Shown: positions 9,687-18,695 of the stretch, one piece after another
Layout: every line of letters starts with the position of its first letter
Numbering within the stretch: position 1 is the first letter of the stretch
DNA from: Streptomyces tsukubensis
GTDB taxonomy: Bacteria; Actinomycetota; Actinomycetes; Streptomycetales; Streptomycetaceae
Assembly: GCF_009296025.1 (NCBI RefSeq)
Contig: NZ_CP045178.1
Span: 7,502,001 to 7,566,000 of the forward strand
Direction of reading: 5' to 3'
Length of the DNA: 64,000 bases
Made by a program: the position numbers and the translations under genes
Notes under the pieces: generated by a model
What the model was told of the DNA's origin: nothing
Databases searched by the model: none
What the model saw: only the letters and a program-made list of their open reading frames with translations

Positions 9687-11156
9687 TCAGTAGGCGCCGC
9701 GGCCGTCGACGACGGCCCGGAGCGTGCGGGCCATCACGTCGACGTCGCTGGTGAACGACCAGTTGTCCACATAGCTCAGGTCCAGTGCGACCGTCTCGTC
9801 CCACGACAGGTCGGAGCGCCCGCTGATCTGCCACAGACCCGTCATCCCCGGCCGTACGTTCAGCCGGCGCCGCTCCACGTCGCTGTAGAGCGCCACTTCG
9901 TCGGCGAGCGGCGGACGCGGCCCCACGAGGGACATCTCGCCGTACGCCACGTTGATGAGCTGGGGCAGTTCGTCGAGCGAGGTGCGGCGCAGTATCCGGC
10001 CCACCCTGGTGACCCGGGGGTCGCGACGCATCTTGAACATCGCGCCGTCGTTCTCGTTCTGCTCCGCCAGTTCGGCCTTGCGGGCGTCCGCGTTCACGTG
10101 CATCGAGCGGAACTTCCACATCAGGAACGGCACCCCGCCCTGGCCTATGCGCTCGCTGCGGTAGAAGACGGGACCCGCGGAGGTGCCCCGTACCGCCGCC
10201 GCCACCAGCAGCAGCAGCGGCGACAGGACGATGAGGCCGAGGATCGCGCCTCCCCTGTCCATGACCGCCTTGAGGACGGGCTGCATCCCGCGCCGTACCG
10301 GCGGCACGATGCGCAGCAGCGCCATCCCCGCCGCGGAGACGGTCTCGACGCGCTTGACGGCGACTTCGAGCAGGCCCGGCGATATGGCCAGTTCGAGTCC
10401 CGCGTCGTGCAGCCCCCAGGAGATCCTGCGCAACCGCTCGCCGGAGAGGCCCCGGCCGGGCGCGACCAGCGCGACGTCCGCCTCCAGTTCCAGCGCGGCC
10501 CCGAGCACCGGCATCAGATCGATGCCGTGTGCCTCGGGCATCTGCTCACCGAGACGTGCCGCGACCCGGATACCGCTGCTCAGCTCCCCGGCGCCGACGG
10601 CCACCGCACCGACCACGACATACGGGTGGTCGGTACGTGCCGCCAGATACCCGGCCACGTCGTCGGCGGCCGCGGGCTCCCCGAGCAGCAGGACCCGGGT
10701 GACGCCGTGGGCCCGCCTGCGGGCGCGGGCGAGATGACGGTAGGTGAACTTGCGGCAGAAGAGAGTGGCGACCAGCGCGGGCAGCAGGGCCGCCAGACAG
10801 ATCAGCTGCGAGTGACGCAGATCCCCCGCGGCCCGTACGACCGCGAGCACGCCGACCAGGATCAGCCAGTCGTGCAGCACGGGAAGGGCGCCACGCGACT
10901 CGCCGAGAGAGCGCTTCGTGTAGCGGGACCGCGCGGTGCGGACAGCGACCCACGCTCCCGCCGTGGCCACGGCGCTCGGCACCGGCCAGGGCTGGAAATG
11001 GGTCGTGAAGAGGACGGCCACGGGAAACCCGGTGCCGGCGACGTCGATGAAGAGGGCCGCGGGCAAGTACCAGCGGGCCTTGATCCCGTGGGGGACCCCC
11101 CGAGGAGCGGTGCGAACTCTGGGCGCACTTCTCTCAGGTGTTTGGACATGCCACAT
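9687..11156 (-). CDS. Polyprenyl-phosphate glycosyl-1-phosphate transferase (WbaP/ExoY-type)
   Basis: The 489-residue membrane enzyme should attach the first sugar-phosphate to undecaprenyl phosphate to start exopolysaccharide repeat-unit synthesis. The N-terminal ~130 residues hold several membrane spans, a Rossmann-like region follows (VTRVLLLGEP), and the C-terminal ~200 residues are a complete bacterial sugar transferase domain: a re-entrant helix (ILGLIVLSPLLLLVAAAV), FYRSERIGQGG, MWKFRSM, RRTSLDELPQLINV, GEMSLVGPRPP and RPGMTGLWQISGRSD. ATG 11156 is chosen because GGGGGGG lies just upstream; an ATG ten codons earlier is possible. It fits the gmd/fcl and glycosyltransferase neighbours as the initiating enzyme. 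Confidence 0.92.
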   Translation of the reverse strand: MWHVQTPERSAPRVRTAPRGVPHGIKARWYLPAALFIDVAGTGFPVAVLFTTHFQPWPVPSAVATAGAWVAVRTARSRYTKRSLGESRGALPVLHDWLILVGVLAVVRAAGDLRHSQLICLAALLPALVATLFCRKFTYRHLARARRRAHGVTRVLLLGEPAAADDVAGYLAARTDHPYVVVGAVAVGAGELSSGIRVAARLGEQMPEAHGIDLMPVLGAALELEADVALVAPGRGLSGERLRRISWGLHDAGLELAISPGLLEVAVKRVETVSAAGMALLRIVPPVRRGMQPVLKAVMDRGGAILGLIVLSPLLLLVAAAVRGTSAGPVFYRSERIGQGGVPFLMWKFRSMHVNADARKAELAEQNENDGAMFKMRRDPRVTRVGRILRRTSLDELPQLINVAYGEMSLVGPRPPLADEVALYSDVERRRLNVRPGMTGLWQISGRSDLSWDETVALDLSYVDNWSFTSDVDVMARTLRAVVDGRGAY

Positions 11157-11547
11157 GTACCCCCCCGGCACGTGTTGACGAGCCACGCCTCATTAATCGA
11201 ATCCCCAAACGAAGAACAAGTGTGGCAACAGGGAACACTACGTCAAACATCAGTAGGTGTGTCGCCGTTTACATGAAGGTCCACTCCGGGTGACCGTGCG
11301 TTCACCGGGCAGCGAGGGTGAACCCCACGGGGCCGGGGGTGAACAACAGTTCCCCGTTCGACTGGAGTGCCTAGAGTATGCCCACGCCGCGGAGGAGTTG
11401 TAAGCGGTGGGTGAGGGAGTGGAACCGGGGCCTCCACCCCTTGCGGCGGCTTCTTCCCTGTTGCCCCCGCTTGTCCCCGGCGTCGCCCATCGGTTCTACT
11501 ACTGCTCACGTCCCGTACGGCGGGCGGCAGCAGAGAAAGGAACGTAC
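11157..11547. other. Divergent intergenic region between the sugar transferase and GH71 genes
   Basis: The 391 bp are AT-richer near 11185-11275 than the surrounding genes, as expected for promoters. The region holds the GTTCACC/GGTGAAC dyad listed separately and a GTGAACAAC at 11339-11347. No credible coding sequence was seen. Confidence 0.5.
11300..11323. promoter_or_regulatory. Inverted repeat in the divergent promoter region
   Basis: GTTCACC (11300-11306) and GGTGAAC (11317-11323) form a 7-bp dyad with a 10-bp spacer, between the sugar transferase (start 11156, minus) and glucanase (start 11548, plus) genes. A further GTGAAC occurs at 11339. This looks like a repressor or activator site; the factor is unknown. 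Confidence 0.4.
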
Positions 11548-13080
11548 ATGGCGCAAGCGCCGGTTCGGCCCTCCCCGCACCGCCGCTCGGCCCGTGCCCG
11601 GCGGCTCCGTATTCTCCTCGGCTGCCTGCTCGGCGTCGCCCTGATCGGCGCGGTGGCCGGTACGGGACTCGCCGGAGGATTCGACCGCGCGGGCAGGCCG
11701 GCCGCCGCACCGGACAAGGGAACCTCGGCGGCGCTCCCCTTCGACCTGCCCGACGCCGGGCGGCTACGGACGTCAGGCAAGCTCGTCTTCGCCCACTACT
11801 TCACGCCCTATCCGCTGTCGCTCGACAACGAGCCCCCGGAGTCGGACTATTACAGTCGCAACTACCTCAAGTCCGGCGGCGAGAAGGGCAAACACGCGGC
11901 CTACGGGGGGCTGCTGAGGGACCGCCCGCTCCCCACGGGGCCCCGCGCGGGGGACTGGGAACGCGCCAACCTCGAACAGGAGGTGCGGACCGCCCGCGAC
12001 GCGGGGATCGACGGCTTCAGTGTCGACATCCTCTCGCTGGCCGGCCCCAACAGGAAGCGCCTCGACCTCCTGCTCGAAGCGGCCCACGCCGTGGACCCGG
12101 ACTTCCGGATCATGCTGATGCCGGACATGACGTCACTGAGGACCGATCCCGCGACGCTGGCGAACGCGCTGGCCGAGATGGCGAAGTCCCCGGCGGCGCA
12201 CCGCCTCGCCGACGGTCGGCTCGTCGTCTCCCCCTTCAAGGCGGAGGCCGAGCAGCCCGCCTGGTGGTCACAGGTCATGGACCACCTGTCCCGGCGCGGT
12301 ATCAGGACGGCTCTCGTCCCCGTCTTCCTCGACTTCCGCGCCAACGCCCAGAAGTTCGCCCCCATCAGCCACGGCTTCTCCGAGTGGGGCAACCGCAGCT
12401 ACACCAGTCAGGGGGGCTCGGCCGAGGACGTCTCCCTCGCCGACAGCCTCGGCAAACTCTGGATGCAGCCGGTCTCCGTACAGGACGCCAGGCCCAACCA
12501 GGGCGTGTACGACGAGGCGGGCAACACCGCCACCCTGCGGGCGAGCTGGCACGCGGCCATCGACGACGGGGCCGACTGGGTGCAGCTCACCACCTGGAAC
12601 GACTACTCGGAGGGCACGCAGTTCGCCCCCTCGCTGCACAACGGCTACACCTACCTGGACCTCTCCTCGTACTACCTGACCCGCTTCAAGACCGGCGCCT
12701 GGCCGAAGATCGTCAGGGACACCGTCTACCTCACCTCCCGCGTGCAGTACGCCGACTCGGCCCCGGCGGCCGGTCAGTGGAGACTCATGCGGCTGCGTCC
12801 CGGGTCGGCCACCTCCCGTGACAGCGTGGAGGCGCTGACCTTCCTGAAGGCCCCCGCGACCCTGACCATGACCGTGGGTTCCGACACCCGCACGGCTCGG
12901 GTGGCCGAAGGGGTGCACGCCACGCTGGTGCCGCTCGGCGAGGGGAACCGCGCGGCGTCGCTCAGCAGGGGCGGGGCCACCGTCGCCTCGGTGCGCGCGC
13001 AGTACCCGGTGAAGCGCACCGCCCAGGTCCAGGACCTCCAGTACTACGGCGTGTCCAGCGGGCGTACAGGGACGGAATGA
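11548..13080 (+). CDS. Secreted or membrane-anchored GH71/GH99-like glycoside hydrolase
   Basis: The 510-residue product begins with an Arg-rich segment and one hydrophobic helix (ILLGCLLGVALIGAVAGTG), acting as a signal peptide or anchor. The catalytic region opens KLVFAHYFTPYPLSLDN and contains GIDGFSVDILSL, FRIMLMPDMTS and WVQLTTWNDYSEGTQF. This is the pattern of family 71 alpha-1,3-glucanases and GH99-like enzymes, whose conserved acids lie in such D/E loops. AGAAAGGA precedes ATG 11548. Next to the polysaccharide genes, it may trim or release the polymer or remodel wall glucan. The substrate is not established. Confidence 0.82.
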   Translation: MAQAPVRPSPHRRSARARRLRILLGCLLGVALIGAVAGTGLAGGFDRAGRPAAAPDKGTSAALPFDLPDAGRLRTSGKLVFAHYFTPYPLSLDNEPPESDYYSRNYLKSGGEKGKHAAYGGLLRDRPLPTGPRAGDWERANLEQEVRTARDAGIDGFSVDILSLAGPNRKRLDLLLEAAHAVDPDFRIMLMPDMTSLRTDPATLANALAEMAKSPAAHRLADGRLVVSPFKAEAEQPAWWSQVMDHLSRRGIRTALVPVFLDFRANAQKFAPISHGFSEWGNRSYTSQGGSAEDVSLADSLGKLWMQPVSVQDARPNQGVYDEAGNTATLRASWHAAIDDGADWVQLTTWNDYSEGTQFAPSLHNGYTYLDLSSYYLTRFKTGAWPKIVRDTVYLTSRVQYADSAPAAGQWRLMRLRPGSATSRDSVEALTFLKAPATLTMTVGSDTRTARVAEGVHATLVPLGEGNRAASLSRGGATVASVRAQYPVKRTAQVQDLQYYGVSSGRTGTE

Positions 13081-13156
13081 CCCGCAGTCCCGGCGTGGCC
13101 GTCGCGGACGGCGGCGGCCACCCGGGTGGGCTCTCGGGGCGGGTTCCGGGGAAGAG

Positions 13157-13187
13157 TTGACCTCAACAATGGTTGAGGTCCTAGCTT
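13157..13187 (+). promoter_or_regulatory. SoxR-box promoter with long spacer
   Basis: A -35 TTGACC (13157-13162) and a -10 TAGCTT (13182-13187) are separated by 19 bp, and the spacer carries the perfect-armed dyad CCTCAACAATGGTTGAGG (13161-13178, extended to 13159-13180). This arrangement is the hallmark of MerR-family activation, and the CCTCAA/TTGAGG arms match SoxR boxes. The -10 lies 7 bp before the ATG at 13195, so the transcript should be leaderless or nearly so. Streptomyces SoxR responds to redox-active compounds, and known regulons include an ABC transporter. Confidence 0.85.
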
Positions 13188-13194
13188 CGGGGTC

Positions 13195-15237
13195 ATGAGT
13201 ATGGAGACCACAGCCTGGAGCCAACTGCGGGGCGTCCTCGACGCACAGGAGGGCCACAACCCCCTCGCCCGCGCCACCCTGCGCCGAATCGGCGCGTTCG
13301 CCCGCCCGCACCGCCGCCGTATCAGCTACTTCCTCGTGCTCAGCGTCGTCACCGCCCTGCCCGCCGTTGCCACCCCCTTCCTCGCGGGCCGCGTCATCGA
13401 CACCGTCGTCTCCGGCGGGAACCCCGGTCACGTCGTGCGCCTCGCCCTCCTCATCGCCCTGATCGCCCTCGCCGAGGCCGGGCTCGGCCTGCTCGCGCGC
13501 AGACTCTCCTCGACCCTCGGCGAGAGCCTCATCCTCGATCTGCGCACCGCCGTCTTCGACCATGTGCAGCGCATGCCCGTGGCGTTCTTCACCAGGACCC
13601 GCACCGGGGCACTCGTGAGCCGCCTCAACAACGACGTCATCGGCGCCCAGCGGGCCTTCAGCAACACGCTCTCCGGCGTCGTCGGCAACCTCGTCATGCT
13701 GGTGCTCGCCCTCGCCATGATGCTGGCGCTCTCCTGGCAGATCACCCTGCTCGCACTGGTCCTGCTACCGGTGTTCGTGGTGCCCGCCCGCCGGATGGGC
13801 AGGCGGATGGCGCGCCTCCAGCGGGAGGCGGCGAGCCACAACGCGGCCATGGGCACCCGGATGACGGAACGGTTCTCGGCGCCCGGCGCGACCCTCGTGA
13901 AGCTCTTCGGCCGGCCCGACGACGAGTCGGCGGAGTTCGCCGCCAGGGCCAGGCGGGTGCGGGACATCGGAATCCGTACCGCCATGGCGCAGTCGGCGTT
14001 CATCACCGCCCTCACCCTCGTCTCGGCCCTCGCGCTCGCCCTCGTCTACGGACTCGGTGGCCACCTCGCCCTGACGGGCGGTCTGGAAGCGGGCGCCGTC
14101 GTCTCGCTGGCCCTCCTCCTCACCCGCCTGTACGCCCCGCTCACCGCCCTCGCCGGCGCCCGTGTCGAGGTGATGAGCGCCCTCGTCAGCTTCGAGCGGG
14201 TCTTCGAGGTGCTCGACCTCCAGCCGCTCATCGCCCAGCGCCCCGACGCCGTCGAGGTGCCCGAGGGTCCCGTCTCCGTCGAGTTCGACCGGGTCGGCTT
14301 CGGCTACCCCTCCGCCGACAGGGTCTCCCTCGCCTCACTCGAAGAGGTCGCCACCCTGGACTCGCGCGGCGGCGCCGAAGTCCTCCACGACATCTCCTTC
14401 AGGGCGGAGCCCGGCAGGACCGTCGCACTCGTCGGCTCCTCGGGCGCGGGCAAGTCCACCATCGCGCAACTGCTGCCCCGCCTCTACGACACGGACGCCG
14501 GCGCCGTACGGATCGGCGGGGTCGACGTCAGGGACCTCACCGCGGCCTCCCTCCGCTCCACCGTGGGCATGGTCACCCAGGACGGGCACCTCTTCCACGA
14601 GACGGTCCGTGAGAACCTGCTGCTCGCCCGCCCGGACGCGGGCGAGGAGGAGATCAGGGACGTGCTGCGCCGCGCACGCCTCGAAGACCTGGTGAACAGC
14701 CTCCCCGACGGCCTGGACACCGTCGTGGGGGAACGCGGCTACCGGCTGTCGGGAGGCGAGCGCCAGCGGATGACCATCGCCAGGCTGCTCCTCGCCCGCC
14801 AGCGGGTCGTCATCCTGGACGAGGCCACCGCGCACCTGGACAACACCTCGGAGGCGGCCGTGCAGGAGGCGCTCGCCGAGGCGCTCCAGGACCGCACCGC
14901 GCTGGTCATCGCGCACCGGCTCTCCACCATCCGCTCCGCCGACCTGATCCTCGTCGTCGAGGAGGGGAGGATCGCGGAGCGCGGCACCCACCCCGAACTG
15001 CTCGCCGCGGGTGGCCGCTACGCCGAGCTGTACCGCACGCAGTTCGCCCCGAAGGCCGGAGAGGCCGGAGAGGCCGGAGAGGCCGGAGAGGCACGAGAGA
15101 CCGGAGAGGCTGGAGAGGCACGAGAAATCGGAGGGGTCGAAGGGGTCGGAGAGCCCGTGGCGAGCGCGGAGGGCGCGGACCCGGCGAACCCGGCGAACCC
15201 GACGGACCCGGCGGACGCGGTGGTGCGGGTCGCGTGA
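13195..15237 (+). CDS. ABC exporter with fused permease and ATPase, SoxR-controlled
   Basis: The 680-residue half-transporter has six membrane spans in residues ~35-320 and one ATPase domain with Walker A (GSSGAGKST, ~412-420), Q-loop (VTQDGHLF), signature LSGGERQRM (~518) and Walker B VVILDEATAHLD, then the switch His (IAHRLST). It should work as a homodimer exporting a small hydrophobic or redox-active molecule. The SoxR box immediately upstream supports a role in export of redox-cycling metabolites. The last ~65 residues are low complexity (repeats of Glu-Ala-Gly, then Pro-Ala-Asn) encoded by a 9-bp DNA repeat, and are probably a disordered tail. ATG 13195 is favoured by the promoter position; ATG 13201 is close by. 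Confidence 0.93.
   Translation: MSMETTAWSQLRGVLDAQEGHNPLARATLRRIGAFARPHRRRISYFLVLSVVTALPAVATPFLAGRVIDTVVSGGNPGHVVRLALLIALIALAEAGLGLLARRLSSTLGESLILDLRTAVFDHVQRMPVAFFTRTRTGALVSRLNNDVIGAQRAFSNTLSGVVGNLVMLVLALAMMLALSWQITLLALVLLPVFVVPARRMGRRMARLQREAASHNAAMGTRMTERFSAPGATLVKLFGRPDDESAEFAARARRVRDIGIRTAMAQSAFITALTLVSALALALVYGLGGHLALTGGLEAGAVVSLALLLTRLYAPLTALAGARVEVMSALVSFERVFEVLDLQPLIAQRPDAVEVPEGPVSVEFDRVGFGYPSADRVSLASLEEVATLDSRGGAEVLHDISFRAEPGRTVALVGSSGAGKSTIAQLLPRLYDTDAGAVRIGGVDVRDLTAASLRSTVGMVTQDGHLFHETVRENLLLARPDAGEEEIRDVLRRARLEDLVNSLPDGLDTVVGERGYRLSGGERQRMTIARLLLARQRVVILDEATAHLDNTSEAAVQEALAEALQDRTALVIAHRLSTIRSADLILVVEEGRIAERGTHPELLAAGGRYAELYRTQFAPKAGEAGEAGEAGEARETGEAGEAREIGGVEGVGEPVASAEGADPANPANPTDPADAVVRVA
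15053..15125 (+). repeat. In-gene 9-bp tandem repeat (GGAGAGGCC-type)
   Basis: About eight imperfect 9-bp units (GGAGAGGCC and GGAGAGGCA variants) encode the Glu-Ala-Gly-rich tail of the ABC exporter. The unit is a multiple of three, so copy-number change would lengthen or shorten the tail in frame. Confidence 0.8.
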
Positions 15238-15362
15238 GCCCCCGCCGCCGGGGCGGGCGGGGTGGTTGAACCCCTCCTGCCCCGGCCGCCTTCCCCGTTC
15301 CTGCCCCTGCGCCCTCACCGCTCCGGCCCCGGCCGGTCTCTCGCCATCGGGCCCCGGCCGGC

Positions 15363-16037
15363 CTAGCGCCCGTCGGTCACCCGCGCGAACGCACTGCCCG
15401 GCAGTGCGGCCAGCAGCGCCGCGGGGTCGCTGTGGACCTCGGCCGCTCCGGCCTCCTCCAGGTCGGCGCGCGGGATACCGCCGGAGAGGAGGGCGACAGG
15501 AGTCACCCCGGCCCGTCGCGCCGCCCGCATGTCCCACACCGAATCACCCACGAACACCGTGTTCGCGGCGGTGGCCTCCGCCAGCTCCATCGCGTGCTCG
15601 ACCGGTTCCGGATGGGGCTTGCCACTGCTCACGTCGTCCGAGCTGGCCGTGGCAGCGATCACGTCGTCGGCGTCGATGGCCTTGCGCAGCGCGGCCAGCT
15701 CGGCTCCGCTCGCCGAGGTGGCGAGGACGACGCGCCACCCTTCGCCCGCGAGGGCACGCAGCAGGTCGCCCGCCCTGTCGAGCGCGGGCAGCCGCTCGAA
15801 GTACGTGCCGTACAGGGTCGTGTGGGCGGCGGTGATGTCCGCGTCCTGGTCCCGGTCCCTGTCGGTGCCGAGGAGATGTTCGATCAGATCGGTGGAGCCC
15901 ATACCGATCGACCGGTGGATCGCGGGCATCCGCACCCGGTGCCCCGCCTGACGGAACGCCTCCCACCACGCCGTGACATGCAGGTGATTGGTGTCGACCA
16001 GGGTGCCGTCGACATCGAACAGCGCCGCACGTGTCAT
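15363..16037 (-). CDS. HAD-superfamily phosphatase (beta-phosphoglucomutase/phosphoglycolate phosphatase-like)
   Basis: The 224-residue protein starts MTRAALFDVDGTLVDTN, the HAD motif I with nucleophile Asp and acid/base Asp. It continues with motif II Ser/Thr (VVLATSASG), the motif III Lys (SSGKPHPEP) and motif IV VFVGDSVWDMRAARRAG. A small helical cap lies between motifs I and II, as in subfamily IA. It probably hydrolyses a small phosphorylated metabolite; the substrate cannot be read from sequence. It is convergent with the ABC exporter and co-directional with the F420 oxidoreductase gene. Confidence 0.88.
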   Translation of the reverse strand: MTRAALFDVDGTLVDTNHLHVTAWWEAFRQAGHRVRMPAIHRSIGMGSTDLIEHLLGTDRDRDQDADITAAHTTLYGTYFERLPALDRAGDLLRALAGEGWRVVLATSASGAELAALRKAIDADDVIAATASSDDVSSGKPHPEPVEHAMELAEATAANTVFVGDSVWDMRAARRAGVTPVALLSGGIPRADLEEAGAAEVHSDPAALLAALPGSAFARVTDGR

Positions 16038-16189
16038 GGATAGTCCTTCCGGTCGGCGGCCCGGCCGGCCGCCTCAGTCGTGTGTCCACGCCCGGGTGCC
16101 CCGGCCCGCGGGCCAAAACCCCCACGGGCCTCGCCCCCGCCGTCCATGGGGCGCGCACTACGCCCGGAGCCACGGAGAGCGCCCGTACG

Positions 16190-17170
16190 TCAGGCCTCCG
16201 TGCCGCGTGGCGTCAGCGCGCGCATCCGCCCGTCGAGTTCGCGGCGGTAGAAGTCGAAGAAGCCGTCCGGGTCGGGCCCCGCGTTCTGCATGACGAGCCG
16301 GTCGAAGCCCGCGTCCACGAACGGCTGTGCCACCTCCACGTACCGGGCGGCGTCGGGGCCGCAGGCGAAGTGGGCGAGGATGTCCTCCTCCCTGACAGTG
16401 GACGTGGCCGCGTCGAAGTTGACCGGGTTGGGCAGCTCGCTCATCACCTTCCAGCCGGTCAACGCCCACCGTGAGGTCTCCAGTGCCGCGCGGGCCGCCG
16501 TGTGTTCGTCCTCGGCCCACGCCATCGGGACCTCCGCATAGGCGGGGCCCTGCCCGCCGGCCTTCTGATAGGCGCTGACCAGTTCCTTCTTCGGCTCCGT
16601 CGCGAAGAGCCCGTCGCCGAACTCGGCGGCGAGCGCCGCCGCCTGATGCCCGCCCGCGGCCACCGCGATGACGGGAGGCTCCGGCGGCAGGTCGAAGACG
16701 CGCGCGTCGTCGAGACGGAGGTGTTTGCCGTCGTAGGAGTGGTAGCCGCCCTGCCACAGCAGGCGGATGATCTCCAGAGCCTCCCGCAGCAGCTCGTGGC
16801 GTTCGGGTACCGAGTTCGGGAAGCCGCGGCCCACCACATGCTCGTTGAGACGCTCTCCCGACCCGACGCCGAGAGTGAAACGCCCGTCGGAGACGAGGGC
16901 GAGTGTCGCCGCAGCCTGGGCGATGACGGCCGGGTGATAGCGGACGGTCGGACAGGTGACCCCCGTGGCGAGACCGATACGCTCGGTCCGCGCGGCGATG
17001 GCCCCGAAGACCGTCCAGGCGAACGGTGAGTGCCCCTGGTTGTCGAGCCACGGGTGGTAGTGGTCGCTCATCTCCACGAAGTCGAACCCGGCCTGCTCGG
17101 CCTGGACCGCCTGCCGTACCAGCTCGCCGGGGCCGAACGCCTCAGCCGCCAGCTTGTAACCGATCTGCAT
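16190..17170 (-). CDS. F420-dependent LLM-class oxidoreductase
   Basis: The 326-residue TIM-barrel enzyme of the luciferase-like family begins MQIGYKLAAEAFGPGELV and has FVEMSDHYHPWLDNQGHSPF, GLATGVTCPTVRYHPA, LGVGSGERLNEHVVG and PPEPPVIAVAAGGHQAA. These match F420-dependent members related to glucose-6-phosphate dehydrogenase Fgd-like proteins. It should transfer hydride to or from F420 on an unknown substrate in the cytoplasm. A GGAGAA site precedes ATG 17170. A farther upstream start would only add a low-complexity Gly/Arg stretch. Confidence 0.9.
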   Translation of the reverse strand: MQIGYKLAAEAFGPGELVRQAVQAEQAGFDFVEMSDHYHPWLDNQGHSPFAWTVFGAIAARTERIGLATGVTCPTVRYHPAVIAQAAATLALVSDGRFTLGVGSGERLNEHVVGRGFPNSVPERHELLREALEIIRLLWQGGYHSYDGKHLRLDDARVFDLPPEPPVIAVAAGGHQAAALAAEFGDGLFATEPKKELVSAYQKAGGQGPAYAEVPMAWAEDEHTAARAALETSRWALTGWKVMSELPNPVNFDAATSTVREEDILAHFACGPDAARYVEVAQPFVDAGFDRLVMQNAGPDPDGFFDFYRRELDGRMRALTPRGTEA

Positions 17171-17408
17171 CTGTTCTCCGTCTCGTACGCTCACGTCGCC
17201 GCGGCGCCTGTCACCGCCACCGCCGAGCGGCCGGTGGCCGAGGCCCCGGCCGCTCGGCGGGTGCGGGGACAAGATCACGCACACCCTGACATCGCGGTAC
17301 CCGCCTTCCGCGCAGCCACGCCGCCCATGCGTCGGGTGCCGCCTGGGCGGCGCCCTCCGGCGTCCCGTCGCGGCCGCTGACCGGCCGGGCGCCCCCGACC
17401 AGCGGGTC

Positions 17409-18695
17409 TCAACCGGCGAGCAGCTCCGCCAGGGCCAGGACGGTGTCGACCTGGAAGCCGGCGGTACGGCGAAGGGGCAGGGCCACCGGGCGGATCGCCG
17501 TCTCGGCGGCCCGGCACCACGTCTCGAAGGTCTCCTCCGCCCGGAGTCGAAGTGCGGGCAGCTCCGGGTGGTAGGGCCACGACAGCGTCACGACGTCGAG
17601 GTGGCGCAGCAGCATTCCGGCGGTGCGCAGGGGCAGCAGGAGAGCCGAGTCCTGCCCGCCGCCCTGGTCCGGGTGTTCGCCCAGCGCCCTCGCCACGAGA
17701 GCCATGATGGCGAGGGTGTCCTCCACGGCGGGTGCGAAGGCGCTCTCCCCGTTCACCGCCGTACGGGCCCGCTCCCACAGCTCGCCGAGGGTCCTGCCCG
17801 CCGACCGCAGGATCTCCGCACCTGCGTGGGCGGGGAGGCGGGCACCGCTGCTCTGCCAGAGAGGGGTCACGGGGGAGAGGCCGAGCGCTCCGTGGCGTCC
17901 GGCGTAGTCCGCGCTGCCCGCACCGTGCCCACGCCTGACCTCCCTGCCTCTGCGGCTCCGGGTGCGGCCGGTGGTCGGCAGGACGAAGACGCCGGGCCCG
18001 GGGGAGTTCCACCCGATGGCGTCGGAGGGCCGCCGTCCGACGGAGAGGCCGTGACGTCGCGCCGCCGTGCGCAGCACCCCCGGCAGACGCGGCTCGGCGC
18101 GGTTGGTCACGTAGAAGGCGTCGCCCGTGTCGCTGTTGTGCAGGGAGACGAAGCCGTGCGGCCTGACGGTGTCGATGACTTCCATCATCGCCTCGGTCTC
18201 GGGCAGCCGACCGGTGTGGCCCGCGCCGGGGAAGGCCCATTCCGGCTGGTCGTCCCTGGCGGGCCGGTAGAAGCCGCGATGGTAGGTGCGCAGGGTCGGT
18301 GGCCAGGGGGCCGCGGCCGTCCACGGCTCGTTGAGCCGGGCGCCGTCCGGATCCGCGCAGGGCAGGAAGTGCCAGGTGACGTAGGGCGGTCCTGCCCCGG
18401 AGACGGCGTGGCGGGCGAGCGCGAGGACGGTGGCGAGACCCACCGGCTCGTTGGGGTGCGGGCCGCCGACCACCAGCAGGTGCAGGTCGCCGCCACGGAC
18501 GGTCAGCAGCTCAAGGCTCTCGCCCCCGCGTGAGGAGCCGACCGGGGTCAGTCGGCAGGCCCGAGGAAAGATGTCCGCCAACTGTTCTATGGATGAACGG
18601 AGTTGGTACCAGGTGGGTGGCCTGGCGCCGAGGAGTCCGACGGCGGACGGGCGGGCCGGGCGCGGTCGCCGGGGTACGTCTTCCGGAGGTGTCAC
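17409..18695 (-). CDS. M14-type zinc carboxypeptidase-like protein
   Basis: The protein is about 428 residues if it starts at GTG 18695, which follows GGAGAG. The zinc-binding HxxE is seen in VGGPHPNEPVGLA and the third ligand His is probably in GFVSLHNSDTGDAFYVTN, so the N-terminal half resembles M14 metallopeptidases or amide hydrolases. The C-terminal half is a helical region of unknown role. No signal peptide is visible, so it may be cytoplasmic and act on a peptide or acylated amino acid. In-frame starts farther upstream (up to ~19187) would add an unlikely Arg/Pro-rich leader. It is divergent from the type II thioesterase gene. Confidence 0.75.
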   Translation of the reverse strand: MTPPEDVPRRPRPARPSAVGLLGARPPTWYQLRSSIEQLADIFPRACRLTPVGSSRGGESLELLTVRGGDLHLLVVGGPHPNEPVGLATVLALARHAVSGAGPPYVTWHFLPCADPDGARLNEPWTAAAPWPPTLRTYHRGFYRPARDDQPEWAFPGAGHTGRLPETEAMMEVIDTVRPHGFVSLHNSDTGDAFYVTNRAEPRLPGVLRTAARRHGLSVGRRPSDAIGWNSPGPGVFVLPTTGRTRSRRGREVRRGHGAGSADYAGRHGALGLSPVTPLWQSSGARLPAHAGAEILRSAGRTLGELWERARTAVNGESAFAPAVEDTLAIMALVARALGEHPDQGGGQDSALLLPLRTAGMLLRHLDVVTLSWPYHPELPALRLRAEETFETWCRAAETAIRPVALPLRRTAGFQVDTVLALAELLAG

